A stretch of DNA of 25,687 bases from CAZLYK01 sp964563495. GTDB taxonomy: Bacteria > Acidobacteriota > Blastocatellia > RBC074. How positions within the stretch are numbered: the stretch's first letter is position 1; the number at the start of each line of letters is the position of its first letter. The notes under the pieces were generated by a model. It was given only the letters and a program-made list of their open reading frames with translations. It was not told the origin of the DNA and ran no database searches. A program made the position numbers and the translations under genes. The stretch covers positions 1 through 25,687 of the forward strand of contig CAZLYK010000073.1 of assembly GCA_964563495.1 (NCBI GenBank). The letters run 5' to 3'. Shown here one piece after another: positions 8,235 through 16,191 of this stretch.

Positions 8235-9613
8235 GGCCGGGGCCTCCGCCCTCTCAACTGCCCTTTCCAGATCGTCAACAGCGCGCCGCCAAACGCCGCC
8301 AGCGAAGCCAGCAGCAACGTGGTTTGCGCGAATGAATAAGACCTTTTGTGCTCAAAGGGGTATGACATTTTGACCGCCTGGATCAACGGCGAGGTGTCCG
8401 CTTCGGATGAGCCTTTGAGGATCGGAAAAGTCTTCTCCGCCGTGGCCAGCGCCTGTGAAGCCGGGCTGTTCAGATAAAGCCGCAACCTTGGATAGTTCCC
8501 TTCCAGATATTCAAAGACATTCTGAACCTTGTGCGGCACATCCCCGATCCCGTCTCCGTCCAGATCGTAACCGGCGTAGTCGCTCCAGTAATTGCCGCGA
8601 CGCGCCTCAGTCCAGAGGGTAGTCGTGGTTTTGCCGACGACCTGCAACGGGCTCAGGTTTTCGACAAAGTTGTTCTCGGTAAAAAGGTTGCGATCCGAAT
8701 TGCCGAAGATCAGCAGCGCGAGATCATTCTCGGCGATGACATTGCGGCGAAAAGTGCTGCGCAGCAGCGCTTCCATAAAAATTCCCGTCGCGTTGTCGAT
8801 GATGAAATTGTCTTCGGCGACGCTCTCCTCGCAATCCTGAAAGAGAATGCCGAACGAACTGAACCCACGATTGTGGATGAATGCATTGCGGCGAAACTCG
8901 ATCCGCTTCGAGTACATGATCGCCGCGCCGGCGACGTTGTACTCGAAGAGGTTCTCGTCGAATCTGTTCTGATCCGAATTCATGTAGTGCAGCCCATAGC
9001 GGAGCTTCGAGACGCGATTGCGGCGAATCGTGTTGCGATGGCTGGACTGGATATACATCCCGTCGCGGGCTTCGGTGATGACGTTGTCTTCGATCAGATT
9101 ATCTGGCGAATTCCAGATGTGGAGGCCGGCGCCGCGCTCGCCGGCCTCGAGCTCGACGCGCCCGCGCACCGTATTGCGCCGGATCGTATTGCGCGCCGAA
9201 TGATAAAGATAGATGCCGTAGAGGATATCTCTCAGATCGTTGTCTTCGATCAGGTTATCGTTGGATTTGAGGAGCAACCCCGAATCTTCGGCCTGCAAAT
9301 CGCTTCCGCAATGTTCGATCAGGAATCCTCTGATCGTGCAGTGGTCGGCGATCACGATGAGGGTGCTCCCGCGCCCCGTACCGCGCAGGATCGGTTTGCC
9401 CGTCCCCTCGAGGATCAGAGATTTGTCGAGAACGATCTGACCGGTGTAAGTTCCGCTCTCGACGCGGATCAGGTCGCCGTCGCCGGCTGCGGCGATCGCT
9501 GCTTGAATCGTCGGGAACTGCGCCGGAACGTTGAGTACATCGGCGCGAGCGACGGCCGGCGCGTGCGCCGCAAAGAGAAGGGCCAGCCAGATTGGGATCG
9601 CCCTTGGATTCAT
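8231..9613 (-). CDS. nosD: NosD, periplasmic beta-helix copper-site assembly protein, C-terminally anchored
   Basis: The 460-residue protein begins with a Sec signal peptide (about 1-24, ending ARA), followed by the FPTIQAAIAAAGDGDLIRV motif that opens right-handed parallel beta-helix (CASH) domains. Repeated NTIRRN, NLIEDN and NRFDEN rungs run to about residue 350. The NYWSDYAGYDLDGDGIGDVPH block is typical of NosD. NosD works with NosF and NosY in building the CuZ centre. Near the C terminus there is a hydrophobic segment of about 20 residues followed by basic GRRPRP, so the protein seems anchored in the inner membrane by its tail. It overlaps both neighbours by four bases. Confidence 0.93.
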   Translation of the reverse strand: MNPRAIPIWLALLFAAHAPAVARADVLNVPAQFPTIQAAIAAAGDGDLIRVESGTYTGQIVLDKSLILEGTGKPILRGTGRGSTLIVIADHCTIRGFLIEHCGSDLQAEDSGLLLKSNDNLIEDNDLRDILYGIYLYHSARNTIRRNTVRGRVELEAGERGAGLHIWNSPDNLIEDNVITEARDGMYIQSSHRNTIRRNRVSKLRYGLHYMNSDQNRFDENLFEYNVAGAAIMYSKRIEFRRNAFIHNRGFSSFGILFQDCEESVAEDNFIIDNATGIFMEALLRSTFRRNVIAENDLALLIFGNSDRNLFTENNFVENLSPLQVVGKTTTTLWTEARRGNYWSDYAGYDLDGDGIGDVPHKVQNVFEYLEGNYPRLRLYLNSPASQALATAEKTFPILKGSSEADTSPLIQAVKMSYPFEHKRSYSFAQTTLLLASLAAFGGALLTIWKGQLRGRRPRP

Positions 9614-10308
9614 ACCTTCTCTTTCTTCAATAATCCGGATGAGAAGACGATCGCCAGAAAAAGCAGAACGGCGAAGGCGATCAGCGAATAAGAGGCTATT
9701 CCCGGATAACTGCGGACGGTGAAGTTTCCGACCTGCTGGACCCCGATCAGCGGCGGAGTGAACGGCTGCACCTTGATTGCCGCCGTCGGGTCCAGGTTAT
9801 GTCCATAAAGATAGAGTCGATGGTAGAAGCTCCAAAAGGAATAGAGCCCGAAATAGGTGAAGAGGACGAAGACGTCCACCAGACTGGACATCCTGCCGAT
9901 CACCATCGCCCGCAGCGCGAGCAACATCAATCCGCCGATCGCAAACGGCAGCCAGGTGAATTCACTGAAATCGCTCTCCAGCAAAGGCCGCATGCCGATG
10001 TAATGGTTGAGCGCGTTGATCTCGCGCAGATCGTCGCGGTTCGGCGTTTTGCCGCCTTCGAGCTGGGAAGCATAAATGCTCAAATTCAACCCGTCCAGGT
10101 ACTGATTCGAAATGAAGCTCATGTGCCAGAGTGGATAGATAAATGCCGGGATCAAAGCTGCCGTAGCGACCAGAATGAGCACCCGGCTTCGCAAATTGAG
10201 CGGTCGATCAAAGAAAGAGACCGCGCCGGCAATCCATTTCGAGGTCCCGGTTTTCTCCTCCGCCTGACGCGTCAGATCGTTGATTGATGATTCCTGTGGG
10301 CTTGACAT
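9610..10308 (-). CDS. Four-helix nos-cluster membrane protein, NosB-like by position
   Basis: The 232-residue protein has four predicted transmembrane helices, near residues 43-63, 117-137, 143-168 and 206-226. A conserved-looking NHYIGM stretch lies between the first two, and HNLDPTAAIKVQPFTPP lies between the last two. Histidines in these loops could bind metal. It sits between nosZ and nosD, where clade II clusters such as that of Wolinella carry the polytopic membrane protein NosB; I infer equivalence from position and topology. I chose ATG 10308, which has GAGG six bases upstream; a TTG at 10320 overlapping the previous stop is possible. Its end overlaps nosD by ATGA. The role in N2O respiration is unsettled. 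Confidence 0.75.
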   Translation of the reverse strand: MSSPQESSINDLTRQAEEKTGTSKWIAGAVSFFDRPLNLRSRVLILVATAALIPAFIYPLWHMSFISNQYLDGLNLSIYASQLEGGKTPNRDDLREINALNHYIGMRPLLESDFSEFTWLPFAIGGLMLLALRAMVIGRMSSLVDVFVLFTYFGLYSFWSFYHRLYLYGHNLDPTAAIKVQPFTPPLIGVQQVGNFTVRSYPGIASYSLIAFAVLLFLAIVFSSGLLKKEKV

Positions 10309-10316
10309 AAGGCGCC

Positions 10317-10853
10317 TCAAGTTAATTTCCCGGCAATAGCCTCTCCAAATTCAGCCGCTGAGCGTGGACCATCGGCAGTCACGAAATGATCGTCGATGAC
10401 GACATGCTGATCGCTGAAAACGACCCTGGCTTTTTTGTATTCCTCGAGCGACTCTTTGGTTTGATAGACAGTCGCCTGCCGCCCCTCGAGCAAACCGGCG
10501 CGAGCCAGGACCACGCCGGCGAGGCAGATCGCGCCAATCACTTTCTTTTCGGCGTCGGCCTGCTGCAGCAAACGATGTAAATTTTCATCGGGCCATAGGT
10601 AACCTGGTGAACCACTCCCGCCGACCACCACGATCGCGTCGAAATCGGCGGATTTGGCGTTGGAGATGAGCAGATCGGGTTTGGCCGTCCCGCCGAGCAT
10701 CCCATGCGCCAGGCCCAGGCTGCGCGACGCGATCTTCACTTCAGCCTCCGCCGATTCAAAAATCTCGACGGGCTTAAACAGCTCCTCGTCTCTGAAATCC
10801 TCGGGTGCGATCACCATGAGAATTCTTTTCCCCGGTAATTTCTCTGAAAACAT
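10317..10853 (-). CDS. DJ-1/PfpI family protein inside the nos operon
   Basis: The 178-residue protein has the DJ-1/PfpI flavodoxin-like fold. Diagnostic features are the DFRDEEL acidic segment near residues 19-25, the VVVGGSGSPGYLW turn and the nucleophile elbow AICLAG with Cys110. The residue after the cysteine is Leu, not the His of PfpI-type proteases, so a protease role is less likely than a chaperone, deglycase-like, redox-sensing or hydratase role. A strong ribosome site (AAGGAGG, five bases before the ATG) lies downstream of the nosZ hairpin, and the stop nearly touches the next start. Its position inside the operon suggests a role linked to NosZ or to stress during N2O respiration, but the sequence does not reveal the substrate. 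It has no export signal. Confidence 0.9.
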   Translation of the reverse strand: MFSEKLPGKRILMVIAPEDFRDEELFKPVEIFESAEAEVKIASRSLGLAHGMLGGTAKPDLLISNAKSADFDAIVVVGGSGSPGYLWPDENLHRLLQQADAEKKVIGAICLAGVVLARAGLLEGRQATVYQTKESLEEYKKARVVFSDQHVVIDDHFVTADGPRSAAEFGEAIAGKLT

Positions 10854-10890
10854 AACAGCCTCCTTACCTGGGGCTCAAGCGGCATCGCAT

Positions 10891-10922
10891 CGGGCGCGGA
10901 GCCGGGATCGATTCCGCGCCCG
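10891..10922 (-). promoter_or_regulatory. GC-rich hairpin between nosZ and the DJ-1/PfpI gene
   Basis: CGGGCGCGGA (10891-10900) pairs perfectly with TCCGCGCCCG (10913-10922) around a 12-nt loop. On the transcribed minus strand it starts about 18 bases after the nosZ stop and is not followed by a T-run, so it looks more like an mRNA-stabilising or attenuating stem than a full terminator. It would allow nosZ to be made in larger amounts than the downstream assembly genes. Confidence 0.6.
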
Positions 10923-10940
10923 GTGCGAGGCAGGTCGAGC

Positions 10941-12812
10941 TTACTTCGGTTTGACGATCAAGTACCCCTGCATCTCCTGGTGCAGAGCCGAACAGAAGTT
11001 CGTGCAATAGTACGGGAAGACGCCGGGTTTATCGGCGACGAACTCGATCGTCTTGGTCTCCCCCGGGTCGATCACCACATTAATGTTGTACTCGTTGAGA
11101 CCGAAGCCGTGCAGTTCATCGGTGGTCTGTTCGATATTGGTCAGGTAAATCGTCACCTTATCGCCCTGGTTGACCTCGAGCTTGGTCGGCTCGATGGTGC
11201 TGCGTACGGCGATCATCTTGACCGTCACATTACTGCCGCTTCGATCAACCTTGACGTCTTTGACATCCCAGATCGCATTCGGATTTTTATTCTCCTCTTT
11301 GGGATAGACCTCAATCGGTTTGAGCTTGTCGGCTTTGATAATCTGCGCGTAGTGTGGCTCGGGCTCGGTGAAGGCGTCATAAAGCAGCTTCATCTTCTCG
11401 CCGCTGATGTTGATCAACTGCGAGCTTTCCGGCTGGGAAGGCCCGACGTTGAGATGGCGCCCGTGCGAGAGTTTGTTGAGAGCCACCAGGTATTTGCCGT
11501 CCGGGTTGACCGTGTCGCCCTCGGCCGTGGCCAGGTGACCGATGTTGTAAGTCACCGGAATCTTGTCGGCCACTTCCCAGGTGCCGAGTTTCCATTTGGC
11601 TACCGCGCTCTCGACAAAGAGGCTGGTGTAAGCATAACCCTGATCGTCGAATTGAGTGTGGAGTGGGCCCAGACCGACATTGACTTCGGCGTCCTTGACG
11701 CTGTCGTAGTTGAGCACAGGAATGCCGTCCTCATTGCCGGTGAAGTCCTTTTTCTGAATGGCTGTCAGGATCTTCTCCATATTGAAGGCCGTCGTGATCG
11801 ACTGGAGCTTGCCGCTCCCGATGATGTACTTGCCGTCGGGACTGACGTCGACGCCGTGCGGGCTCTTGCTGCACGGGATGAGGTAGACGACGCCGGGGAC
11901 TTCCTTCGGATCGATCACCTTGACCCCACCCATGGTTTTGAATTTGCCCCCCTGAATCGCCTTCTCCGCCTCTTTCCAGTTAACCGCGGCGATATAGTCG
12001 CGGTCCTTCTGGGTCGAGGTCACCTCGAGTTTGCCGGTCGCGCGCTCTGAGTTATAACAGGTCCAGAAGGCCCAGCCATCACTCGCCCCTTTACCCGCAT
12101 CGCCCAGGTCGAAGTTGAAGGGCGGCATGAGAATCTGGAAACCCAGGCTCATCTCGCCGGTCTTCTGATCAATCGCGACACCGGCCACCACACCATTGAA
12201 CTTTGTCCCGTATTCCTCGATCGGAGCGACCGTTCCTTTGGGCAACGGCACGGAGAACCGCGAAGCGGCGAGGACGTATTCGGTGTTCGGCGTAACGAAT
12301 GACCCGCCGTGATAACCCGAGACATTCGGAATCGGACCGAGAATCTGCTTGGTCTTGAAGTCGCGCAGATCGATCCGCGCCAGACGGTTATTGGCGTTGT
12401 CGTTGACAAACAGCCAGCGGCCGTCGTAATCGCCCTTGGTTTCGCTCAGCGCCGGGTGATGTACATCGCCCCAGCTGTATCCGCCGAGCATCTTCTTTGA
12501 TTCGGCGTCGAATCCATAACCGGTCGCCGGATACGCCGCGAAGACCGGAATCGTCGAGATATGGCGCATCGAGGGGACCCCGGCTACGTAAACGTTGCCC
12601 GAATGCCCGCCGGAATAAAAGAGATAGTATTCATCGGTATCGCCCGGTGAGACATAGGTGGCGACTGCCGCTTCGGCCGCGCCACCCAGATCGGCCTTTG
12701 ATGGCGCCCGGCCGCAGTTAACAACGGTCAGCGCAACGACCAGCGTGAAGATCACGCCGACGCCAAACCACGTGACCTTGGATTTGGAGTATTTTTTAAT
12801 TATGCCTTTCAT
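10941..12812 (-). CDS. nosZ: NosZ, Sec-dependent (clade II) nitrous oxide reductase
   Basis: This 623-residue enzyme reduces N2O to N2 in the periplasm. CuZ-ligand regions of the beta-propeller are visible: GGH (His70), His84, GDVHHP (His118-119), SKSPHGVD, GPLHTQ, IGHLA and LSHGRH. The C-terminal cupredoxin domain has His568 and the CuA motif with Cys603, Cys607, His611 and Met614. The N terminus is a plain Sec-type signal without a twin-arginine motif, and the GDVHHPALSETKGDYDG stretch is of the clade II pattern. Cys33 in VVNC could be a lipid anchor, though Asn at -1 is unusual. AGGAGG lies upstream of the ATG. It follows the pentaheme cytochrome c after a 162-bp gap, and its copper-assembly genes follow it. 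Confidence 0.97.
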   Translation of the reverse strand: MKGIIKKYSKSKVTWFGVGVIFTLVVALTVVNCGRAPSKADLGGAAEAAVATYVSPGDTDEYYLFYSGGHSGNVYVAGVPSMRHISTIPVFAAYPATGYGFDAESKKMLGGYSWGDVHHPALSETKGDYDGRWLFVNDNANNRLARIDLRDFKTKQILGPIPNVSGYHGGSFVTPNTEYVLAASRFSVPLPKGTVAPIEEYGTKFNGVVAGVAIDQKTGEMSLGFQILMPPFNFDLGDAGKGASDGWAFWTCYNSERATGKLEVTSTQKDRDYIAAVNWKEAEKAIQGGKFKTMGGVKVIDPKEVPGVVYLIPCSKSPHGVDVSPDGKYIIGSGKLQSITTAFNMEKILTAIQKKDFTGNEDGIPVLNYDSVKDAEVNVGLGPLHTQFDDQGYAYTSLFVESAVAKWKLGTWEVADKIPVTYNIGHLATAEGDTVNPDGKYLVALNKLSHGRHLNVGPSQPESSQLINISGEKMKLLYDAFTEPEPHYAQIIKADKLKPIEVYPKEENKNPNAIWDVKDVKVDRSGSNVTVKMIAVRSTIEPTKLEVNQGDKVTIYLTNIEQTTDELHGFGLNEYNINVVIDPGETKTIEFVADKPGVFPYYCTNFCSALHQEMQGYLIVKPK

Positions 12813-12974
12813 CTTATCTTCCTCCTAATTAGTTGAAGAATGCACAAATAAACGCGGTATGTTATCAGTTATCAATGCTATCAACAGATCGCGCCGATGG
12901 CGCTCAAGCATAAAACCACAGAGACTAATCGACGTTAATTCGCCTTCAATTAGTCACCTGTCACTTTCAAGTAA
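12813..12974 (-). promoter_or_regulatory. 162-bp gap upstream of nosZ; possible internal control region
   Basis: Within an otherwise tightly packed operon, this gap is exceptional and may hold a promoter or RNA control element for nosZ. Visible elements are a small stem GCGCC-GAT-GGCGC (12891-12903) and three direct copies of TATCA on the plus strand starting at 12863, 12870 and 12879, which read TTGATA, TTGATA and CTGATA on the transcribed strand. The half-sites resemble FNR halves but are not inverted, so I do not call an FNR box. No convincing -35/-10 pair was found. The last bases carry the nosZ ribosome site AGGAGG. Confidence 0.35.
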
Positions 12975-14183
12975 TCACTTCTTCAATTGAGCATTTGGAG
13001 TTGGAGTCGGTTGAGCCGACTTCTCCTGTTTTCGTTGGTAAGCGATCTTCAGCCTCTCGATCGCTTCTTTCTTCTCCGCATCGGTTAACGGAATCTGGGT
13101 CGCCAGGACTACAGCCATGGTGCCGGTCGGGTTGTTCAGGAAATCGTCCAGCGTGCGGCCGAACCGGCTCTGGACATCGGTCACGGCTTCAGAGAGATCG
13201 GGACCGATCTTGGAGGCCGACTCGATCCCGAGCGAGGTGACCGCGTGGCAGGTGAAACATCCCTTCTTGACGAAGAACGCCCCCTCGCCTTCGAGCATCT
13301 GTTTCTCTTTGGCGATCTCTTCGGGCGTAGGACGATCGGCGACCACTGCCCCTGAAATGTAGCGCGCCGGCAATTGCACACGCCGCCAGCTCATGACGAG
13401 CAAGGCCAGCGACTGCGCATCCCGCGAAGAAAACCCGAAGTTCGGCATGATCGATTCGTTGACCAACGACTTCGGATTCTGGAAATGCATGACGTGCCAG
13501 GCGAAGGCAGTCTTGACCCCGGAGACGCGCTGGTAATCATACTGCTCGGGTGATTTTTCGCCGACGTTGGTCAGGTCCGGACCGATCGAGCCGCCACGCC
13601 CGTTGATCATGTGACACGCCCGGCAGTTCTTCTCCTGAACGATCTGTTTGGCGAGATTGATAAAATCCGCACCCTTGGTTTCGCGGTCAAACCGATGGCA
13701 GACATTGCAATTGGCCTGCATCATGGCTTTCCGGTCTTTGACCAGATACCGATCGGTCAGCTTTCTGCCGAGCAGCGGCTCTTCCCAGTGCTCGGCGAAA
13801 CCGTGCGCGGCTTCAGTCTCTGTCGCATACCCCTGCCCGCCGTGGCAGCTGGTGCAGCCGAATTGCAGGAGCGGGTGCTTTTCGAGGATTTCGCGCGGAT
13901 GAGACCTGAAAGGATTGGGAACACTCTCAAGACCCTTCCATTCCATGCCTTGGTGGCAGGTCGTGCAGCGATCGACGCGATCCAGATCCTTGACCCAGAC
14001 CTGCTGAAGCCCGGTCGGAATCTGCTCCGCTCGCGCAGCCCCGAATCTCTTCGCGACCATGTCGCGAAACTCGCCCTGATAGCCCTTCCATTCGGGCGCG
14101 TAGTTATCCCAGAAAAGCCAGACCGTGGCGATCAAGGCCGCCGCTCCGAGCAGGTAGAGCTTGATCGAATCTTTATTGAACAT
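12975..14183 (-). CDS. Membrane-anchored pentaheme cytochrome c
   Basis: The 402-residue protein has an N-terminal transmembrane anchor (about 9-25) and five CxxCH heme sites at residues 73, 110, 159, 187 and 309. The first three (CTTCH, CTSCH, CNVCH) lie in a closely packed multiheme region. The fourth (CRACH) and fifth (CFTCH) head mono-heme-like domains with downstream methionines near MPNFGF and GTMAVV as possible axial ligands. It is probably the cytochrome c subunit of the Rieske/cytochrome b complex encoded just upstream and the electron donor to NosZ encoded just downstream. GGAGG lies six bases before the ATG. The tail of about 20 residues is Pro, Thr and Lys rich. Its family has no settled name that I recognise. 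Confidence 0.92.
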   Translation of the reverse strand: MFNKDSIKLYLLGAAALIATVWLFWDNYAPEWKGYQGEFRDMVAKRFGAARAEQIPTGLQQVWVKDLDRVDRCTTCHQGMEWKGLESVPNPFRSHPREILEKHPLLQFGCTSCHGGQGYATETEAAHGFAEHWEEPLLGRKLTDRYLVKDRKAMMQANCNVCHRFDRETKGADFINLAKQIVQEKNCRACHMINGRGGSIGPDLTNVGEKSPEQYDYQRVSGVKTAFAWHVMHFQNPKSLVNESIMPNFGFSSRDAQSLALLVMSWRRVQLPARYISGAVVADRPTPEEIAKEKQMLEGEGAFFVKKGCFTCHAVTSLGIESASKIGPDLSEAVTDVQSRFGRTLDDFLNNPTGTMAVVLATQIPLTDAEKKEAIERLKIAYQRKQEKSAQPTPTPNAQLKK

Positions 14184-14219
14184 CGTTATCCTCCAACTTA
14201 ACCAATGACCATCCCCTTC

Positions 14220-15536
14220 CTAGAACCTGCGCGGCAGATCAGGCCAGCTCTCCCACGGCCAGTAGAAATTCCAGTAAGGCCCGCGTAGGAAAGTGCCGAC
14301 TATTGTCAGTATCAGGATCGCCAGGACGATGAGCAGGAAGATCAGGTTTTGCCTTTTGCGCTCGCCGGCGAACCAGACGCCGACCGATCGAACCGATGAT
14401 TTGTCAAGGTATGGCCAGGCCAGCGCCGCGAGCACCAGGATTCCGGGAATGATGATGCCCCCGATCAATGCTCCATTGATCGTGATCCCGCCCAGATTGA
14501 TTGTCGTGATCGTGACCAGCTCCTGGAGCCACAGGAAATACCACGGTGCTTTGGCCGGGTTGGGTGTGACGGCCGGGTTGGCCGGCTCTTCCAGCGGAGC
14601 GTGGGCGATGAAAGTCAGGATGATCGCGACGGCGACAGTGGCCAGCGTAACGACGGCCAGACGGAGGGTCAGGTTCGGCGACGATCTGACGGTGTGCTTG
14701 TCCTCATCGATCAGCGAGGTCTCGACGTGAACGGTCGAGCCCCCGGCGATGCCGAGCAGCGAATAGGTCTTGCTCTTGATCGGGGCGACCTTCTCTTTCT
14801 TCTGATCGAGCGCGAGCTTGTCGACGCAAGCCAGCCCGCCGTCCTTCCGCACCCGCCACATGTGATATGAGAAGAGCCCGATCACCACGAGCGGCAGGAA
14901 GAAGCAGTGCAGAACATAAAACCTGATCAACGTGTTCTGCTCGATCGTGTTGCCGCCGAGGAGGATGAAACGCATCAGATCGCCGACCACCGGCGCGGCG
15001 CTGGCGATGTTTGTCCCGACCGTGATCGCCCAGTAAGCCAGTTGATCCCAGGGCAGCAGGTAGCCGGTAAACGAAAGCAGCAGGGTGGCGAGCAGCAGGA
15101 TGATGCCGACGATCCAGTTGAGAGGGCGGTTCTGATTGACCGCGCCTCCGTTTTTATACGCCCCGGTCAGGAAGACTCTGACCATGTGCAGAAAGACGAC
15201 CGCGACCATGAGGTGAGCGCCGACCCGGTGCACCCCGCGCAGAAACCAGCCGAACGAGACGGTGTACTCGAGGTCTTTGACCGAGAGGTACGCCCGCTCG
15301 ACCGACGGCACGTAGAGGAACATGAGGACGACGCCGGTCAACGTCAAGATGAAGAAGAGCACTGCCGAAACCGTCCCGAGCCAGAAGGAATATCCCCACG
15401 ACAGGCTCTGCCTGGCGACCTTTGCCGGAAACCAGTGGAGCAGGAAATTGCGAACAATCGAATCGCCCGCTTCCCGCTCGCCGGACGGCCTCCAGGTCCA
15501 ACTGATCTTTTCCCAAGTTAATCGTTTCGCTGCCAT
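14220..15536 (-). CDS. Cytochrome b of a b6f-type quinol oxidase complex
   Basis: The 438-residue integral membrane protein joins a b6-like N half and a subunit IV-like C half. Heme ligands are His103/His117 (13 residues between) and His210/His225 (14 between); the 14-residue spacing is that of b6f rather than mitochondrial bc1 cytochromes. The quinol-site loop reads APWY (330-333) in place of PEWY, a variant seen in several bacterial lineages. Hydrophobic segments suggest about seven or eight helices. It would oxidise quinol and pass electrons to the Rieske protein encoded just upstream and the pentaheme cytochrome c just downstream. GGAG precedes the ATG. The C-terminal extension rich in Trp and Pro is unusual. 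Confidence 0.93.
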   Translation of the reverse strand: MAAKRLTWEKISWTWRPSGEREAGDSIVRNFLLHWFPAKVARQSLSWGYSFWLGTVSAVLFFILTLTGVVLMFLYVPSVERAYLSVKDLEYTVSFGWFLRGVHRVGAHLMVAVVFLHMVRVFLTGAYKNGGAVNQNRPLNWIVGIILLLATLLLSFTGYLLPWDQLAYWAITVGTNIASAAPVVGDLMRFILLGGNTIEQNTLIRFYVLHCFFLPLVVIGLFSYHMWRVRKDGGLACVDKLALDQKKEKVAPIKSKTYSLLGIAGGSTVHVETSLIDEDKHTVRSSPNLTLRLAVVTLATVAVAIILTFIAHAPLEEPANPAVTPNPAKAPWYFLWLQELVTITTINLGGITINGALIGGIIIPGILVLAALAWPYLDKSSVRSVGVWFAGERKRQNLIFLLIVLAILILTIVGTFLRGPYWNFYWPWESWPDLPRRF

Positions 15537-15573
15537 AACTTTTTCTCCATCCGCGGGAAAATTCCCCGGCGGA

Positions 15574-16191
15574 TCACACAGTCAATCTGAAGCTCTGGTC
15601 GACGGTCTGGGACATATCGACGATGAGCTGCCCGTCGTCAGGCGAAACTTCGAGTTTGAAGTAGTCGAGCGGTCGCGGCGCCGGCCCGGCGTAATTGGTG
15701 CCGTCGCCGTAATATCTCGACCCGTGACACGGGCATTGAAATTCGTACTGTTCCTCGAACTCCCGCCCGCGTGATTTGACCCTCTTCGGCTGGTTCAACT
15801 TCTGCATCTTGACCGTGCAGCCGAGATGGGTGCAGGCGGCCGAGATGGCGTAGAAGGTGTTGCGCTGGCGAAAGAGGAAGAGCCGCTTATCTTCGAGAAA
15901 CTTTCCGCCCTCGCCAAACTGGTCCGGCGTTCCGACCTTGAACCGGCGCGGCTCTTCGTAGAGCACATTCGGCACGAGCGATCGTAAGAATGCATAGGTT
16001 TGACCGGCGACGGCCAGGAGTGTCGCGCCGATTCCCAGGCGAGCCAGAAACGATCGCCGTGATGTCTTGCCGACGGCGGCTCTGTGCCCGGCATCCTCGC
16101 TCAGGACCTCAGCCTTGATCCGGTCCAGTCTCTGCTCATTCGATTCGGCTTTGGGTCTCAGTTTTTCAAGCCACGACTTCCTGCTCTTCAT
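15574..16191 (-). CDS. Rieske [2Fe-2S] iron-sulfur protein
   Basis: The 205-residue protein has a twin-arginine segment SRRSFLARLG (44-53) leading into one transmembrane helix, as in Rieske proteins of bc complexes. The cluster-binding motifs are CTHLGC (120-125) and CPCHGS (153-158), giving two Cys and two His ligands and the disulfide pair. A GPAPRPL loop follows, as expected. It takes electrons from quinol at cytochrome b and hands them to cytochrome c. Its start lies within the end of the FAD oxidoreductase gene (26-bp overlap, different frame), with GGAGG nine bases upstream. The overlap points to tight co-expression with that gene. The N-terminal cytoplasmic part of about 40 charged residues is longer than usual. 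Confidence 0.95.
   Translation of the reverse strand: MKSRKSWLEKLRPKAESNEQRLDRIKAEVLSEDAGHRAAVGKTSRRSFLARLGIGATLLAVAGQTYAFLRSLVPNVLYEEPRRFKVGTPDQFGEGGKFLEDKRLFLFRQRNTFYAISAACTHLGCTVKMQKLNQPKRVKSRGREFEEQYEFQCPCHGSRYYGDGTNYAGPAPRPLDYFKLEVSPDDGQLIVDMSQTVDQSFRLTV

Noticed and set aside
8531..9691. 386-codon plus-strand open frame
   Set aside because: It is the antisense shadow of the nosD beta-helix repeats.
10923..12050. 375-codon plus-strand open frame
   Set aside because: It lies antisense to nosZ; long antisense frames are common in GC-rich genes, and the product has no recognisable motif.
12861..12884. FNR box upstream of nosZ
   Set aside because: The TTGAT-like halves are direct, not inverted, so they do not form TTGAT-N4-ATCAA.
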